A DNA stretch of 64,000 bases from Gnetum montanum (GCA_015680685.1 MNCI01002152.1:125344-189343), one strand, 5' to 3'. Counted from the stretch's first letter, positions 1-12,410 are shown. A program made the numbers and translations. The notes: generated by a model not told the origin, from the letters alone.

Positions 1-1689
1 ACCACTCAGAGCATGTTAAACATTGCAGAGGCCATGAGGATTCCAAAAAGGCATGTAAAGTATAGCAAAATAAAGAGGCTAGACCTAAACAACATCCCTT
101 GGTTTAAGGGAGGCTACGACGTTGATTCACAAAATCATCTCCAAGCCTTCTAGGATGCATGTGCCTTGCAGAATATTGAGAACGATTAGCAAAAGTTGAA
201 ATTATTTCAAAGGATACTCATTAAGGAAGCAAAAAAATGGTACCAATCCTTAGAACCAGAATTAATCAAGTGGTGAAGTATGATGTTAGAATTGTTTAAT
301 GATAAATATCAAAGGTACTCCCGAGTTTCCAACCTAAGGACACAGATCCAAGGGTGAAAACAAGGAAACCATGAGCCCCTAGATGCTGCTATTGGCTGAT
401 ACTACTCTCTATTACATAAGTGTCCCAGCCATGGATATTCTCAGCTTGATCAACTCCACCATATTATAAACGGGCTACGATCCAAAATAAGGAAAACCCT
501 TGGCTTCTATGCTCAGGGGAGACTGACAGAGTTAAGTGCCCCTCAGATCCAAAAGTTAATTGAGTATGTATCCAGGGAGGAGGCGAATTGAGAAAGCAAG
601 AAAGTGTAAAGGAATATAATAGGGATCCTTCCATTCACAAAAGGAGGGTTAAATTTTACAATAGTGAGGATGAGTCAACAAGAGATGAGGTCGCTAATAA
701 GAAAACCTTACCACTCTAGAAATTTTAGTCCAAAATTACAACTAAGGTTGACCAATTACGAGACTCTATGAACAATAAGTTTCAAGATATTTTAAAAATT
801 GCTGAAGAGTCTAAGGAGCAAAGTTTTGAGCATGAGCACCAACAACGTAAGGAAGCTAAACATGCTATATCCAAGGGTAAGGATAAAATAGCTGCAATAG
901 AGATGATTGTAGACAAAAAATCAGATGATGATGGCAAGTGTGACATCTAGTATGAACATCCTGAGGGATGTTATCCAATTGTGTCACACTTGTTGGAATC
1001 TAGAATGTATGCCTTACATCCATGACTTGCACAAAGGCAAACACCCAAAAGATTGCCTTATCCAGAAGGCAACTGTTGATAGTTCCACCAACCATAGCAG
1101 TATTATCCAAGTGGATATCCACTGTAACCTTATGAATTGTACTAGCAGTGGCAGAAATCACAATCATGGATGTTAACACATCCAAGACAACAATACCCCT
1201 ACCGGAAACCAAATCCCTATGGTTATTATGTTCAGCAACCTTCATCTCCATAAAAATCTTCTGGCCATGTTGCTACTTACCAACCTCACCACTACCCTCC
1301 TAAAGTTTACCAACCACCATATGCAAGGAGGGACACCACCTACTATCCTAATGCTCCTCTTGTTCCTACACCTACTCCTCTCCCTCCTACATAGCTACCA
1401 CCTACTCCATCCATGCAAGGTGAATTATCTACCCAACCATAGTAAAGAAATGCTACAAGGATGATAAATCTGCAATCGATTAGCCAACCAAATGGGTCAG
1501 AACCACAATCAAAGAAAAGACCTTTCTTCCAACCTTGTAATCCACTAAAGCCCTCAGACACATTAGTGGTTGGTGGCCCTACTCCTCCACCTTCCTCTAC
1601 ATCACCTTTATACAAGTCCCCTTCAAATCAAAATCCCTCTCAAATCCATATCATAATGTTGACCCATGTTGTATCTGATTAGATTTGAG

Positions 1690-2075
1690 CCGACAACCTA
1701 CCTAGGAACTTAGCCAATCTCAAGAGTCCCTTGGTATATTTGCAAATTGTTGGGAATGAGCCTTGTAAAGCTCTTCTTAACTCTATTTTTGGTGTTAATC
1801 TAATCTCGCATGAGATGTACACTACATGGAACCTTTCTCCCTTGAAGAAGAGCAACATCAATATGGAGTTGGTAAACCAATCCATCACTATTCCATTGGG
1901 ACTGGTAGAAGACATCATGACCACCATTTGTGGGTGGTCATATCCTGCCAACTTCTTAATAATCAAGGTGGAGAATTGCAAGGGGGCCTTCCCAATTATT
2001 ATGGGAAGGGCGTGGTTAAGAACTGTTCATACCAAAATGGACATTAAAGATCTTTCTTTAGAAATATCCAAATAA
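1690..2075 (+). pseudogene. Retropepsin-like protease of element G, active site lost
   Basis: The reading frame carries the retropepsin layout: a leading YLQIVGNEPCKALL, then the active-site region, then GVNLISHEMY, and later a GRAWL segment (FPIIMGRAWL) typical of the flap and C-terminal half in this family. The intact-looking copy in element C has LLDSGSGVNLIS. Here the matching stretch is LLNSIFGVNLIS, so the catalytic Asp is Asn and the Ser-Gly pair is gone. The enzyme would cleave Gag-Pol polyprotein; this copy cannot. The frame stays open for 114 codons from the ATG at 1731. Confidence 0.7.
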
Positions 2076-2434
2076 AATTAATTTGGGAAGATCAAGAAGA
2101 AGAGGGTTCCATGTATTGCATACAACAATTCAATATGTCATTGTGTGCAGAAGCTATGGTCAGTGAAGCTAACATCTACCTCTGCATGCAAGCAGTGTGC
2201 ACCAAAAGCTGAAATCCAAAGATGTCTGTATGCAACAGCCACAAAAAAAAGAAGGCATCCAATGGCTAAAAGCTAATTCTAGCAGTAGTACATTGTGCAT
2301 GAAACCTACTGAGGTCCTAACATGTCATTATGTTGCAAGTATGGATGAACTCAAGAAATTTCATCACCAACTCTCCAAGGGAGTAAATGATGATATCAAT
2401 TGGGAAGAGTTGGAGATTCCTAATAATTTCAAAC

Positions 2435-2568
2435 AAAAGTCCCTTGAATGAAAGACACTACCAACCATAATGGAGTATGTGTTCTTAAAAAATGAAAAGT
2501 NAAAAAGTCCCTTGAATGAAAGACACTACCAACCATAATGGAGTATGTGTTCTTAAAAAATGAAAAGT
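2435..2568. repeat. Exact 66-bp direct duplication around a single N
   Basis: Bases 2435-2500 and 2503-2568 are identical and are separated by an N at 2501 and one A. In the surrounding old DNA a perfect duplication exactly at an N is most simply two overlapping contig ends placed side by side. It falls in the protease-RT linker of element G. Confidence 0.85.
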
Positions 2569-2629
2569 TGGTCATTATTAATGCCAAACTTTCTACAAGA
2601 CAAAAGAAGATGTTGATGAATGTTGTGGA

Positions 2630-2987
2630 AAAGAAGATTCAATCACCCCAAAGGTAGAGGCAAGAATTTATTAAATTATAATTTAGATTTCTCTTCTATA
2701 GAATGTTGGATGTGTGGTGAAAGAGGTCATGTGGCCTCTCAATGTTATAGTAGCTTTAGGATGCAATTCAAGAATAAATCTGCTAAAGTAAAGAATACCA
2801 ACTTCTATACAAGCTAGGATGATGGAGAGCAGAGTGGAGAAGAAGTAGAGGAAGATGCAAAAAATTCTCATCTCATCTGCATGACCCTCACTAATGGTGA
2901 TTCATCATACAATGAACTAAATGATGATTAGAGGTTTGATTTATTTTGTAAACAACTTTTAAATTTTCAAAATATTTGCACTTAGTT
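2630..2987 (+). pseudogene. SIRE-like Ty1/copia gag, 5' part (element F)
   Basis: The frame from 2620 contains a classical CCHC zinc knuckle, CWMCGERGHVASQC, preceded by a basic stretch. An acidic tail follows (WDDGEQSGEEVEEDAKNS, with one stop before it) and then a hydrophobic LICMTLTNGD segment. Zinc knuckle, acidic tail and Leu-Met-rich segment is the arrangement of SIRE/Maximus-type copia Gag. The knuckle binds nucleic acid in the virus-like particle. The frame is cut at 2988 by element A; gag-like sequence resumes at 9400. The join to element G at about 2630 is a truncation point. Confidence 0.6.
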
Positions 2988-3427
2988 TGAAGAGCAATCG
3001 AGGTACCCCTACACTCAACCATATGAATCACAAAGCGTTCACATGTGATCCAGTTGAATTCTTTGGACTCTATATCTTTTGGTACACTAGTCTCCTAGGA
3101 AGTGAACTTTACCCTAACAATCATTCATTGTCTTCCTAATTACACTTGTGATGTACAAAAATATGGTTAAGTTTAGTTGAGGCATTTTATTTTTATTATT
3201 TTATGTTTTATGATCCTTGTGCTTAAAATAGAGAAAAGAATTAATTTAATAACTAATTTAATTTATCTAATTAACTAATCTCTAACTAGTCCTAACATAA
3301 GAATCTGGTTCTACTTTTCGTACAGTCCTGAACCCACGTATCCACTACTAGGATTACCAAGCGCTATGCTGCTAGGCGAACCAACCAATAAATAATTTAA
3401 ATTAATAACTACTTTGATGCTTCATCA
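2988..3427 (-). repeat. 3' LTR of element A, internally deleted
   Basis: On the plus strand it starts TGAAGAGCAATCGAGGTACC and ends GATGCTTCATCA, matching both ends of the 962-bp LTR at 8438-9399. About 520 bp are missing after GAACCAA..AATAA, so only the two ends of the LTR remain. Confidence 0.75.
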
Positions 3428-3639
3428 TATCCCCATGACTAAATGAAAACTTATCCTTGAATTTCTTTACAAAATTGAAAAGTTATGGGATTATTGACTA
3501 GCTCTTGACATAACAAATCAACATAACAAAAGTGAGTTCCTGAGTTTACAAATCAACAACATTACAAAAATTGTGGTGTTCATGACACAAAATTGAACAC
3601 CATGACATGACTACTTAAAACTACACAACACATTCTTTG

Positions 3640-6480
3640 ATGGCATGAAGGTCGTTGAGAAGATCAAATAGTCCTAGGTGGTGGAGCATCCTAAGATTTT
3701 GAATGATCTTCACTAGCTTCAAGCATGTGTAGTGGCTGAGGTGGCTATGGTTGTCTTGCTATGGCTAAAACCTTTAATGGAAGGTGAAAGGCATTAAGTA
3801 AAGCCTTCATATTCTTCTTACTCTATGGATTGTTCATAGTCCACATGGCATTGCTAATGTGAAATGGAATGGGGATATCCCATGGACAATGCATTACTAG
3901 GAACAAATCCTTAACATTGATAAATGAGGCAGTGAATTGTTTGTGTTTAACATCAAATGCCCTAAATGCATTTTTTAGCTCCTTGAAGTCACTCATTATT
4001 TGGCTAGGTTCTTGGGAGTAGACCTTTGATTGGTGTATTTATCCTTGAGAACCTCAAGTTCAACATTTACCATCACAAACTTTTATTTGGTGTCCTTATG
4101 ATGCCTAAAGTTGACCTCATATAATAAGTACGAGCTAGCCACTTACTTTTGTAGTTTTGATCGCAGTCGTCTGGTAGTCAACATAACCAAATTCACATAA
4201 TGGAGATTAACAAGCTTCATGTATTCCATCATTTCCTCTATCTATAACTCCTTTTGGTAAATTTCTATTTTATTGTACTGATCAATCCCATCAATGATGG
4301 GTTAGCATAATTCATGTCCTTGTTGGAATTACTAGGGGATCTCATTCACTTTTTCCTTAATTACTTAAATATGTTTTTCATTTACTTCTTTTTGTATTCT
4401 AACCTAGTCTCTGTAGTGATCATTGACTCTCTCAAATTTAAGAGCCTTTGATTTCCAAGTAGCTACCTCTATTGTAGTCTTTTGGTGAAAAGCATGAACC
4501 TCCTCCATGAAGAGGTTTCTATTCTTACCTACCAATCTCCTTAGCTCTATGTTTTCTCTAGCTAGTTGCTTCTGCTATTGATGGATAAAGCTAGTCAAAT
4601 ATTATTTATGCTCATCAACATTTCATAGGCGATGGTTCTCTGCAGTCAATTGCATATTCACCTAGAGGGTCAAATCCAAGGCCTTCTAAATTTTTTGCTA
4701 GGTAGCCTCTATCAAAAATCAATAGAACACTGTCATCTCCATCACATCCTCAACCCTTTTCAGTCTAGTGTGAAGCTATTCAAGAGCTTCATCTCTTGTC
4801 AATGATAGGTTGAGAAATGTAGGGTTGGCAATTTTGGCTCTTAATTCAACAACTTCAGTAGCTAAGAATTTGTTTAGCTCCTTGGCTATTTTGAGTTTCC
4901 CTTTCAAGATAATGTTTTTTCCCTTTATATCTAGCAGCTCCAACTAGGTTACAATAATACTATCTGGAAGATCAAATACATCAAGAAGTAGTTGCCCAAT
5001 TCCCAACAATCAGTCCACTAGTTGTTCATGCTACGCTACACTTAATCTACCATTCATGATTCCTATGAATGTTTGCACATCTTTAATTGTAGTGATGTCT
5101 AGTATAGACACCATAGGTTCATTGAGGGATTTGGTGATTATGTTAACAACCACCTCTTCTACTATTTCTTACCCTTGGTGCTACATTACTAGTAATGTTG
5201 CCCCATCATCTTTCTCCAAGTGTACTAAGAAGGTCACGATGTTTCCAAAAATATTTGGAAGTGGATGTTGTTCTACAAGAGATACCATTACCTCCCTAGT
5301 ACTAGGATTTGACCTCATGAACAACTATGTTCATTGGGTTGAGAAAATGGGTCCACCTCCTTCCATCGAGTTGACTATTTGGGCCACCTCATTTAGGTGA
5401 CTTGTCACTGCCCAATACATAGATGGATCTTCATCACTTGTGCTTGCTCATTTCCCTTGTTTACTCAAGAGCCATTCTTAGTATTTGTGCAACTGTTGAG
5501 ATATTGCAATGATATTTGACATAATTTTTTCAGTGACAAGTGGAGGTGGTAGTTGCTACTCCTCTTCTTGAATGGTTGTTGTAGGCATTTTATCCTTCAT
5601 CATCTTTGCCCAATTAGAAGTTAGAGCATTTTTGACAACATCATTTGTATAGCAGATTATTTCCTCCCTCTGATAGAGTTTTCTAATGAGGCATGGGAAT
5701 AGGAGTTCCTTCCTTCCATGTTCATTCTCTTTAAACCACTTTTCTATCTTAAAATAGATCAATTGTGGAAGGTTAATAGGAAATGTCCCACTTAGAATAG
5801 CACACATATAAGAAGAAAAGATAGTGATCTTATTAGGCCTCATTGTGGGGTTTAGGTTAAAAGTTGCAATCTTGTAGTGAATTCTTTCAGTTGGTGTAAG
5901 CACACCATACTCCTTGTAGTCAACACCATAGTGCTACTACATCCATTCATTTTTCATACTAGGGTTTGTCTACATTGGAATCTTAGTGAGATTTGTCCTA
6001 TTTTCTAGTAACCCAAGTGCTTTAGCAATGGCCTACATTGAGTAGGACACTAAGATGTCCTTGATTTTGACCATTGAACCAGCTTGCTTATGGTTCCAAA
6101 ATAGGAATGTCTCTCCCATGTATCACTCCCTATTGGAAGTGATAATTGACCACATGGAAGAGGTATTTAGTTGGCCCTATACTTCCTTTGGTGCTTGCTC
6201 TAACAAAGAACCAAAATTTAACTAGTAGAGCACTATTTTTTAGACCTCCCTAGATCTGATTTGATTTAGGAAAGCTTTTGTCAAGGTCATCTCAAGGTTT
6301 TCTTGCTAAGCTAGTGCCTCATCTCAGTGGGAATGTTCTATTGCTACTGCTAGTTCTGGGATTTGATGAATAGATTCCACTTCAACCTCTTGCCTAAGAG
6401 GACCTATGTCATGGATTGCAATTGATTCTTCCTAGGCTTGTTCTTGGCTCCTTTCCATTCTTAGTCATTTATTTCTTATT
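3640..6480 (-). pseudogene. Long degenerate ORF of element A, unknown function
   Basis: Reading the minus strand from about 6480 gives long conserved-looking stretches broken by stops, often at former Gln or Trp codons. The longest open piece is 5556-5903 (RPNKITIFSSYMCAILSGTF, then EHGRKELLFPCLIRKLY). That piece resembles the domain annotated as putative plant transposon protein in many LTR elements. Downstream there are Glu/Lys/Leu-rich segments likely to be coiled coil. It sits between the non-coding block shared with C and the 3' LTR, the place used by env-like or accessory ORFs. Element C lacks it. Function unknown. Confidence 0.5.
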
Positions 6481-8418
6481 TAATACAGTCCTCTTTCCTA
6501 TGTGTATTTGCCTTTTGGTGCCATCTACGATCACAACACATCCATGGATTATTAGATATAATGTGTAACTTCGAATATTTGAATACCTTATCTCATTAGC
6601 TAGTTATACTTGGCTATGGTTGGACCATGGTAGATTGATTTTTTTATTATTATTTATTTTTATTATCAATGTCACCGAAGCTCATTGGAAGGGTTTAACT
6701 CTTGTAGTTTGGTGTTTAAATTTTTTGACTGAATTTGGGGTCCACAAAGTATCAGAAAAGCTAAGAATATGATGACATTATTGAAAAAGGCCTTAAAAGC
6801 TAAAAAGTTCAAAAAATTTTATGGAGAATGTGTGCACCAAACAAAATATTCTGATTGTAAGAATTCCTATGGATAAGGTGCTTAATGAACCCAACCAAGA
6901 GATATGCAAGTAGGTCCTCTCCATAGCAGGTACATGCCTTGTTTGCCCTTGCATAACCTCAACCTAAGAAATCCATGGGTCCCATAGTCCATTAATGATT
7001 GATGAAATTTAAAGAACAAAACCTAGAAGATTCTACCAAATAATTCACATACATCAGACAAAGACAACAAATCAAGAACATGGACACTGATAGTGAAGTG
7101 AGTTATGGGTAGCATGGATGGATGATGAAGAAGCTGGAATGGAATTCTAAATTAATTTCATAAGAATTCCCTTGTGGTTTTGTGTTCTAAAATAAATTGA
7201 GAAGATCTATCCTTAGTATAGACCAAAACCAGCCACTTTTAGTGACTTCGTATTGCCACTCTAAGATTGATCCACCGCCTCAAGACACAAAAGTGTTCCA
7301 ATAGAACAACCACCATTCTATAAAGAGAAGAAAAGAAAAGTATGAAGTCATAGAGGGCCTTAGTTCAAAGGGACCTTTAGGCATGGGTAACATGTTTTTC
7401 TAGTCCCATAACCAACGCTTGTAGCCCATTTATTTGTCTAATGGATGTTCTTTAAATTCCTATCATGTTTTTTTTTCTTCTTCTTCTTTTTGGTTACCTT
7501 ATTTTATTTTTTTTCTTTTCTATTCTTTCTAGATGGGAATCACACAATGCAAATACTTTATTCAAATTCCTATTATTAGTCAATAGGGAATGGTAAGAGG
7601 TCTATGAAAGCACTTATGCACCTAAGCAAGTAGAAGAGTACAAAGAGTATTGAGTCATCTTGAAGTCACACCTTATGTAAACCTTTGAATCCTTCCCAAT
7701 TCTAGAAACTCCCAAGGTCATAAATTTATTAAAATTTTATTTAATAAAAGGGACCTCATACTTCCAAAACAAGAAAAATCATAGAGTTTGTGAATAGGTG
7801 GATGTTGTGGACTCATTGCCTATTTCTGGTAAAAGAAACCATGACTTAGCCATTGGTACAAAATTTCAAAAATAGAAACTAGACATTAACAAAAAAAACA
7901 TTAAGCACAAACCACCATTAGTAATAGCTACAACATCACTATGTCCTATTGGCACAAAGCATTTTTATTAATAAAAATTAGAGAATCACACTAACATAAA
8001 GTAAAATATATAAGAAAGTGTAAAATATTTAAGAAAAACTTAAATGTATGAATGATGATGTAAAACAAAAAATGTTGTAAAATAGGAAAATGTTTTAAAA
8101 TCAAAAAGGATGTAAAATAAAAAATTTGTAGAAACAAAAGTGTGTAAAACAAAAAATAGAAAAATTGAAGAGCCATGTATATGATTAGCATGGATGGCCA
8201 TCTCCTTCACAACTAAGTTGGAAGCAGTAGATTCAAAACATTGAGCATGGTTTAGTATCATCATGCCTATGAGAAAAAGACATTTTGTAATACAAATAAG
8301 ATACTAGTGTTCTTATGTGATTATATTTATTGTAAAAATGATTTTGACCTTAGGGCTCATCCAACAATGTTAATGATGTTCACTAAACCTAGATAGTGCA
8401 TGTTTCAAATAAAAAGAG

Positions 8419-8436
8419 TCCTTGGAAATGGCACCA
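8419..8436 (-). promoter_or_regulatory. Degenerate primer-binding site of element A
   Basis: TCCTTGGAAATGGCACCA on the plus strand aligns with TCCCCGGCAACGGCGCCA, the 3' end of plant Asp-tRNA, with five mismatches, mostly transitions. One base separates it from the LTR at 8438, the same spacing as in B and C. Confidence 0.6.
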
Positions 8437-8437
8437 A

Positions 8438-9399
8438 TGATGAGCCATTGAGGTACCCCCTACACTCAACCATACAAATCATGAATCATCCACACATGAT
8501 CTGGTTGAACCACAAACTCTATATCTTCTGGTACACTAGTCTCCTAGGAAGTGAAGTTTATTCTAATAATCATTCGTTGTCTTTCCAATTACACTTGTGA
8601 GGTACAAAGGTATGGTTAAGTGTAATAGAGGCATCTAATTTTTATTATTTTATTTTTTATGTCCTTGGTGCTTAAAATAGAGAAATAAAGTAATTTAATA
8701 AGTAATTTAATTTAACTAATTAACTAACTTGTAAGTAGTCCTAACATAAGCATCTAGTCCCACTTTCAGTACATGTCCTAAACCCACGTATCCACTACTA
8801 GGATTACCAAATGCTATGCTACTGGATGAACCAAGTAATAACACTACTATAATTATTGAGCAAATACATGTTTACATGCAAAGTGGCCATACTTATGTGT
8901 TTAATTTATTTAGCCTAATTAATTAACTAATCACTTGGAGTCCAATTTAACTTAATTAATTGCATAATTAATTAAAATAGAAAATGCACAAATAAATCAT
9001 TAATCTATTCCAAGTACTACAAGGTTTGATCAAAAGGCTCATCTTTATTGCCATTCACACTAGTATGTTCTGGTATAATAGTGCTTGAATAAAGATCTAT
9101 ATACTTTTTGACTTCTACTATGGGCATTGAGAGAAATATTCTAACTCTCAAATGATAAAAACTGAAAGAGCTCTACTACAACTATGAATTGACTCCCTCA
9201 TAAACAAGGCTAGTGAGTGTGTATTTATGGACTTTATTGTGGAGCTATGTCAACAAGGCCCCATAGATGCAACAAACGCTATGTCGACGCAACCTCGTCA
9301 ATGAGGCAACATCACGTATATGGGGCCATGTTGATAAGGGCCCATCGATGAGGCCACATCAATGGAGGCCCATTGATGCAACACTTTGATGCTTCATCA
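8438..9399 (-). repeat. 5' LTR of element A (962 bp)
   Basis: It starts TGATGAGCCATTGAGGTACC and ends GATGCTTCATCA. The centre shares blocks with the B and C LTRs, for example the ACAAGG..TTTATTGCC segment. The last 150 bp (first part of U3 in element sense) is an irregular array of ATCGAT, GTCGAC and TTGAT/ATCAA cores. Confidence 0.8.
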
Positions 9400-9900
9400 A
9401 AGTGTAATAAATAAGTTAAGTTTAAAGATCATGACATATCCTTGTTAAATTTAACTATTTCTAATCTTAATAAATAACTTTCAAACCTAAGGGCTAATAA
9501 TGAGAAGCTAACATCATCCTTAGAACAGGCCAAAGTGGAAGTTGTAGATGTTAAATCGATAAATGAAAGATTAATGAAAGGAAAATAATCCCTTCAAATG
9601 GTACTACGACAAGGAAGAAGTCCATAAGCTAAAAGTTCACTTGAATTTTATTCCCATGAAGAAGAGCCTACATGACCATCATCACATCTAAAGGAATCAC
9701 CAAAAAGTAAGGGTACCATTTCAAAAGAAGCTCCTACCCATCAAAAGACTTCTAAAAGATTTTATCATTTTCATTATACTTGTTTTTTCTATAGTACAAG
9801 GGTTAGATGTTATTATTACAATGGAAGTGCAACTTAAAGTTCTATCATTTGAGTACCTGGTCATATCACAAAACTCCTTGGTTTTATCAAAGTGCATCAA
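9400..9900 (+). pseudogene. SIRE-like Ty1/copia gag, 3' part (element F)
   Basis: After element A the plus strand encodes a Leu/Glu/Lys-rich coiled-coil-like segment (near 9480-9590: ANNEKLTSSLEQAKVEV) and, near 9760-9830, a degenerate Cys/Tyr-rich patch where SIRE Gag carries its second zinc knuckle. Together with 2630-2987 this gives zinc knuckle, acidic tail, coiled coil, second knuckle: one Gag split by element A. Pol is absent; the sequence passes to the env-like region within 600 bp. Confidence 0.5.
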
Positions 9901-10234
9901 GAAAGGATTTTATGCAAGATTCCATGGGAGACCAAATGACAACTTAAAAGACCAAAACTATCAAAAAGGGATGGAGAATTAAATAATAAAACCAAGGACA
10001 TTAGGATACTTTCACCAATAGATTCATAAGAGGAAGTGATTCCTTAGACATTGGAGAAGTTTAGTTAAGAGGAGAATCCTCAGAAGAGGAAACTCATTCT
10101 CTAGCTCTTTAAGCATCATCATCTTTCGATAGCATGACAGGTAGGTAGAAGAAATTTTTCTTTTGTTTTCAAACTTTTATTAAGACTATAGCCCATTGAA
10201 AACCTTCTAGAACCTCACCTTATTTTCGATGAAA

Positions 10235-10400
10235 TATGTCTTTCAAAAGTAAAATACATCTTTAAGAAAAAAAAGACATCTCTTTGATCTTTTGAGCATC
10301 ATGAGCAAGACATCTTCTATAAGTAAAAGACATCTTTTGTAACTATAACATGCAGAAAAGATGTCTTTATGTCAAAAAAGATGTCTTCTTTTTTTTTCAA
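10235..10400. repeat. Cluster of AAGACATCTT-type motifs (1)
   Basis: About seven variants of AAGACATCTT or its complement AAGATGTCTT occur in 165 bp, just upstream of the env-like ORF. The motif is an imperfect palindrome (AAGA-CA-TCTT). The same motif clusters at 12680-12960 and 54190-54500. Confidence 0.65.
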
Positions 10401-10474
10401 AGCCCTTACTTTTTTCCGTTATAAAAGATAAAATCCTCACTTTTGTTATATTCCTTTAGATCTATTCCATAAAG

Positions 10475-12090
10475 ATGACTAGGATTCCACCACTTGTAAT
10501 GTTTTTGGCAAAGATGGCCCACATGAAGATTGAAACATCTAGGCCACCACCCAAGAAGCACTCTAGAGGAAGTTCCAGTAGTATGCCATCCTTTTACATG
10601 CCTCAATTTCAAAGCCCAAGTGCTTAGCATAGGTTTGAGATAACTACTACTACTACTATCGTTTTTGAGCATTCTCTTGCTTTCCCAACTCATAGAAAAC
10701 AAGCTTTGTTAGATAACTTCAAGCTCTTGAATTGGACCAATTTTATTTTCATGAATTTTCTTGTCCCTAAGGAGCTAATTAAGGAATTCTACTATAATAT
10801 TGTAATCTCTAATGCTATTCTTGGGGTATTCACATCAACTATTGGGGGAATTTTTGTTGATGTCTCTCCCCAAATTGTAAATGCACTTCTGGGTATCTCT
10901 AGTCCTAATGTCTTCTAAGTTACCATTGATACTATGCATGATATATACACCAATGGTATAATTCCCATAAGACACGATGAATTTTGTGATGTGTTATTAG
11001 CAAACATATGTCTTTTGAATGGGGTTATATTGAGAGGAGAATAATGACTTCTAATACCTCCACCTTGCCACTTATTGTTTTGTATATCATCTTAGTAAAG
11101 GGAGGTAGCTACAATTCTCTATTTCCATCCTAGAGTTTTGTACTATATTGTTTTCGTGTAGGTTTACCATTGAATCTAGGGTATACTCTTTGTCGAGACA
11201 TTTTAATCCTCTATGCTAAGGGGAAAATCCTTGAACATCCTTAACTCATTAGCTTGTTGATTCTCCAAATGGGTGTACCTATACTAAAGTTGCCTTTACT
11301 AAAAGGTAAAAGGAGTGTCAATGAGTAGGTGGAGAAGAGAAGTACCTCCCATGTAGCTAAAGTAGGACCTAGCACCAAGCCTTAAAAGCCAAAGAAAGAA
11401 GCATACCCACATTTAACAAGATCCAAATTCACCAGTGCTCAACTTAGTTCATCACTAAAGAAGCTTCTTTGGCCATTTGCATGAGCCATCAAGAAGCTTG
11501 GACATGAACCTCTTACTTGTGTAAGATTTTAGATGTAGTTGGGATTTCACCTCCCTCTAATTAATAAGTGTTTGAGGAGCTCACTACTCCTCCTATCTCT
11601 GATAGTAATAAGGATGTTCCTACACCACCATGGCATTCTTTAGTAGCTAGAGCCTCATGTACATATGACTTTGGGATGGAGTTAGATTCAGAGCCTAAGA
11701 CATCCCTAACTAGTCTCTAGGGGAAGTACCATGATCCAATCCCTCCTACTTACTCCATTCCATCTCCCATTTATGCTCCTAGCTCTTTTGAGCAATGGGC
11801 TATGAAGAGCATTTTTGGAACCATGTCCCAATGGGTTCTAGTTTAGTAGCTACTAGTTCCTTCAACTCCACTAGCTTCCTCTTTGTTTCAAGTGAAGCTT
11901 CATCCTAGGTGGGCTCCAGTGTAGTAGGTTGAGTCCTTAGATAAGGACACTTAGAGATATAGCCATCCCAGCATTAAGAGTGATGATGATAAGAAAGAGA
12001 CTTATCATCCATATATAGCAATAATAGATTCTGAGTTAGAGGATTCTACTAAGGTTAGTGATTATGACCTTGGCTAGTTCTTTATTCTCT
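10475..12090 (+). pseudogene. Env-like / plant-transposon-protein ORF of element F
   Basis: An ATG at 10475 opens a frame with one stop at 10625 that then runs to 10918 and, past another stop, to about 11045. Early residues are Pro/Arg/Ser-rich (RPPPKKHSRGSSSSMPSF). Then comes a globular part (FKLLNWTNFIFMNFLVPKEL, later FVDVSPQIVNALLGIS) resembling the uncharacterised domain often annotated envelope-like or putative plant transposon protein in SIRE-type elements. Beyond 11045 the coding sequence continues with frameshifts to about 12090. A purine tract and LTR follow, the expected place for an env-like ORF. A true membrane envelope function is not supported. Confidence 0.5.
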
Positions 12091-12410
12091 CCTTTTGATG
12101 ATAAGAAAGGAAGAGATATTTTTGGCTTTCACATATGTGATTTTGGACCTTTGCACATATGTGATTGATGTGGTATGACCATTACAAATAGTTGTTCTCT
12201 TGTGATAGTATGTTATATAACAATTTGTGGATGATTATGGAAAGATAGTATGTTTTTTTAGTTATCTCTATGTGGTTTACCTTTGCCATTTATTTGTGCA
12301 TTTATGTTCCATTGAAACTCCACACTTATCCTAATCCCTAGCTACCATAGGAATTTATATGTATTAATTCTTTACTTAATCTATGGAACTTTGTTTCTAT
12401 GCTTTTGTCC

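Larger units (their letters stand above)
1..2630 (+). mobile_element. Element G: decayed Tat/Athila-like gag-protease fragment
   Basis: A broken coding region on the plus strand has the same domain order as element C further right. The gag capsid-like part (about 30-600) includes motifs such as IPWFKGGYD, KEAKKWYQSLEPE and LELFNDKYQ, interrupted by stops, often in place of Gln or Trp. A zinc-knuckle-like stretch with HPEGC follows near 945-975, then a Pro-rich linker, the protease (1690-2075) and a protease-RT linker (about 2440-2630). The 5' end lies outside the window. The 3' end is lost where a copia-type gag begins near 2630. It runs opposite to elements A, B, C and D. Family placement is inferred from matching protein segments; no LTR is attached. 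Confidence 0.75.
2988..9399 (-). mobile_element. Element A: LTR element related to C, without gag-pol
   Basis: Two related LTRs in the same orientation (2988-3427 and 8438-9399) enclose about 5 kb. A primer-site complement lies against the right LTR, and the sequence after the left LTR (CCCCATGACTAAAT) matches that beside the left LTR of C, so the element reads on the minus strand. Stretches near 3430-3600 and 6700-8300 match the 3' non-coding part of C (23505-25400). Gag and pol are missing. Instead a long degenerate ORF fills 3640-6480. It sits inside the copia gag of element F. The flanking 5-mers TAGTT and AAGTG agree at three positions, so a target duplication is only possible. Confidence 0.75.

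Noticed and set aside
7991-8264. Phe/Leu-rich minus-strand frames as a membrane protein
   Set aside because: They arise from a low-complexity TGTAAAA-rich stretch in the non-coding part of element A, also present in C near 25230-25350.
2983-9404. Target-site duplication for element A
   Set aside because: TAGTT and AAGTG match at only three of five positions, too weak to claim.
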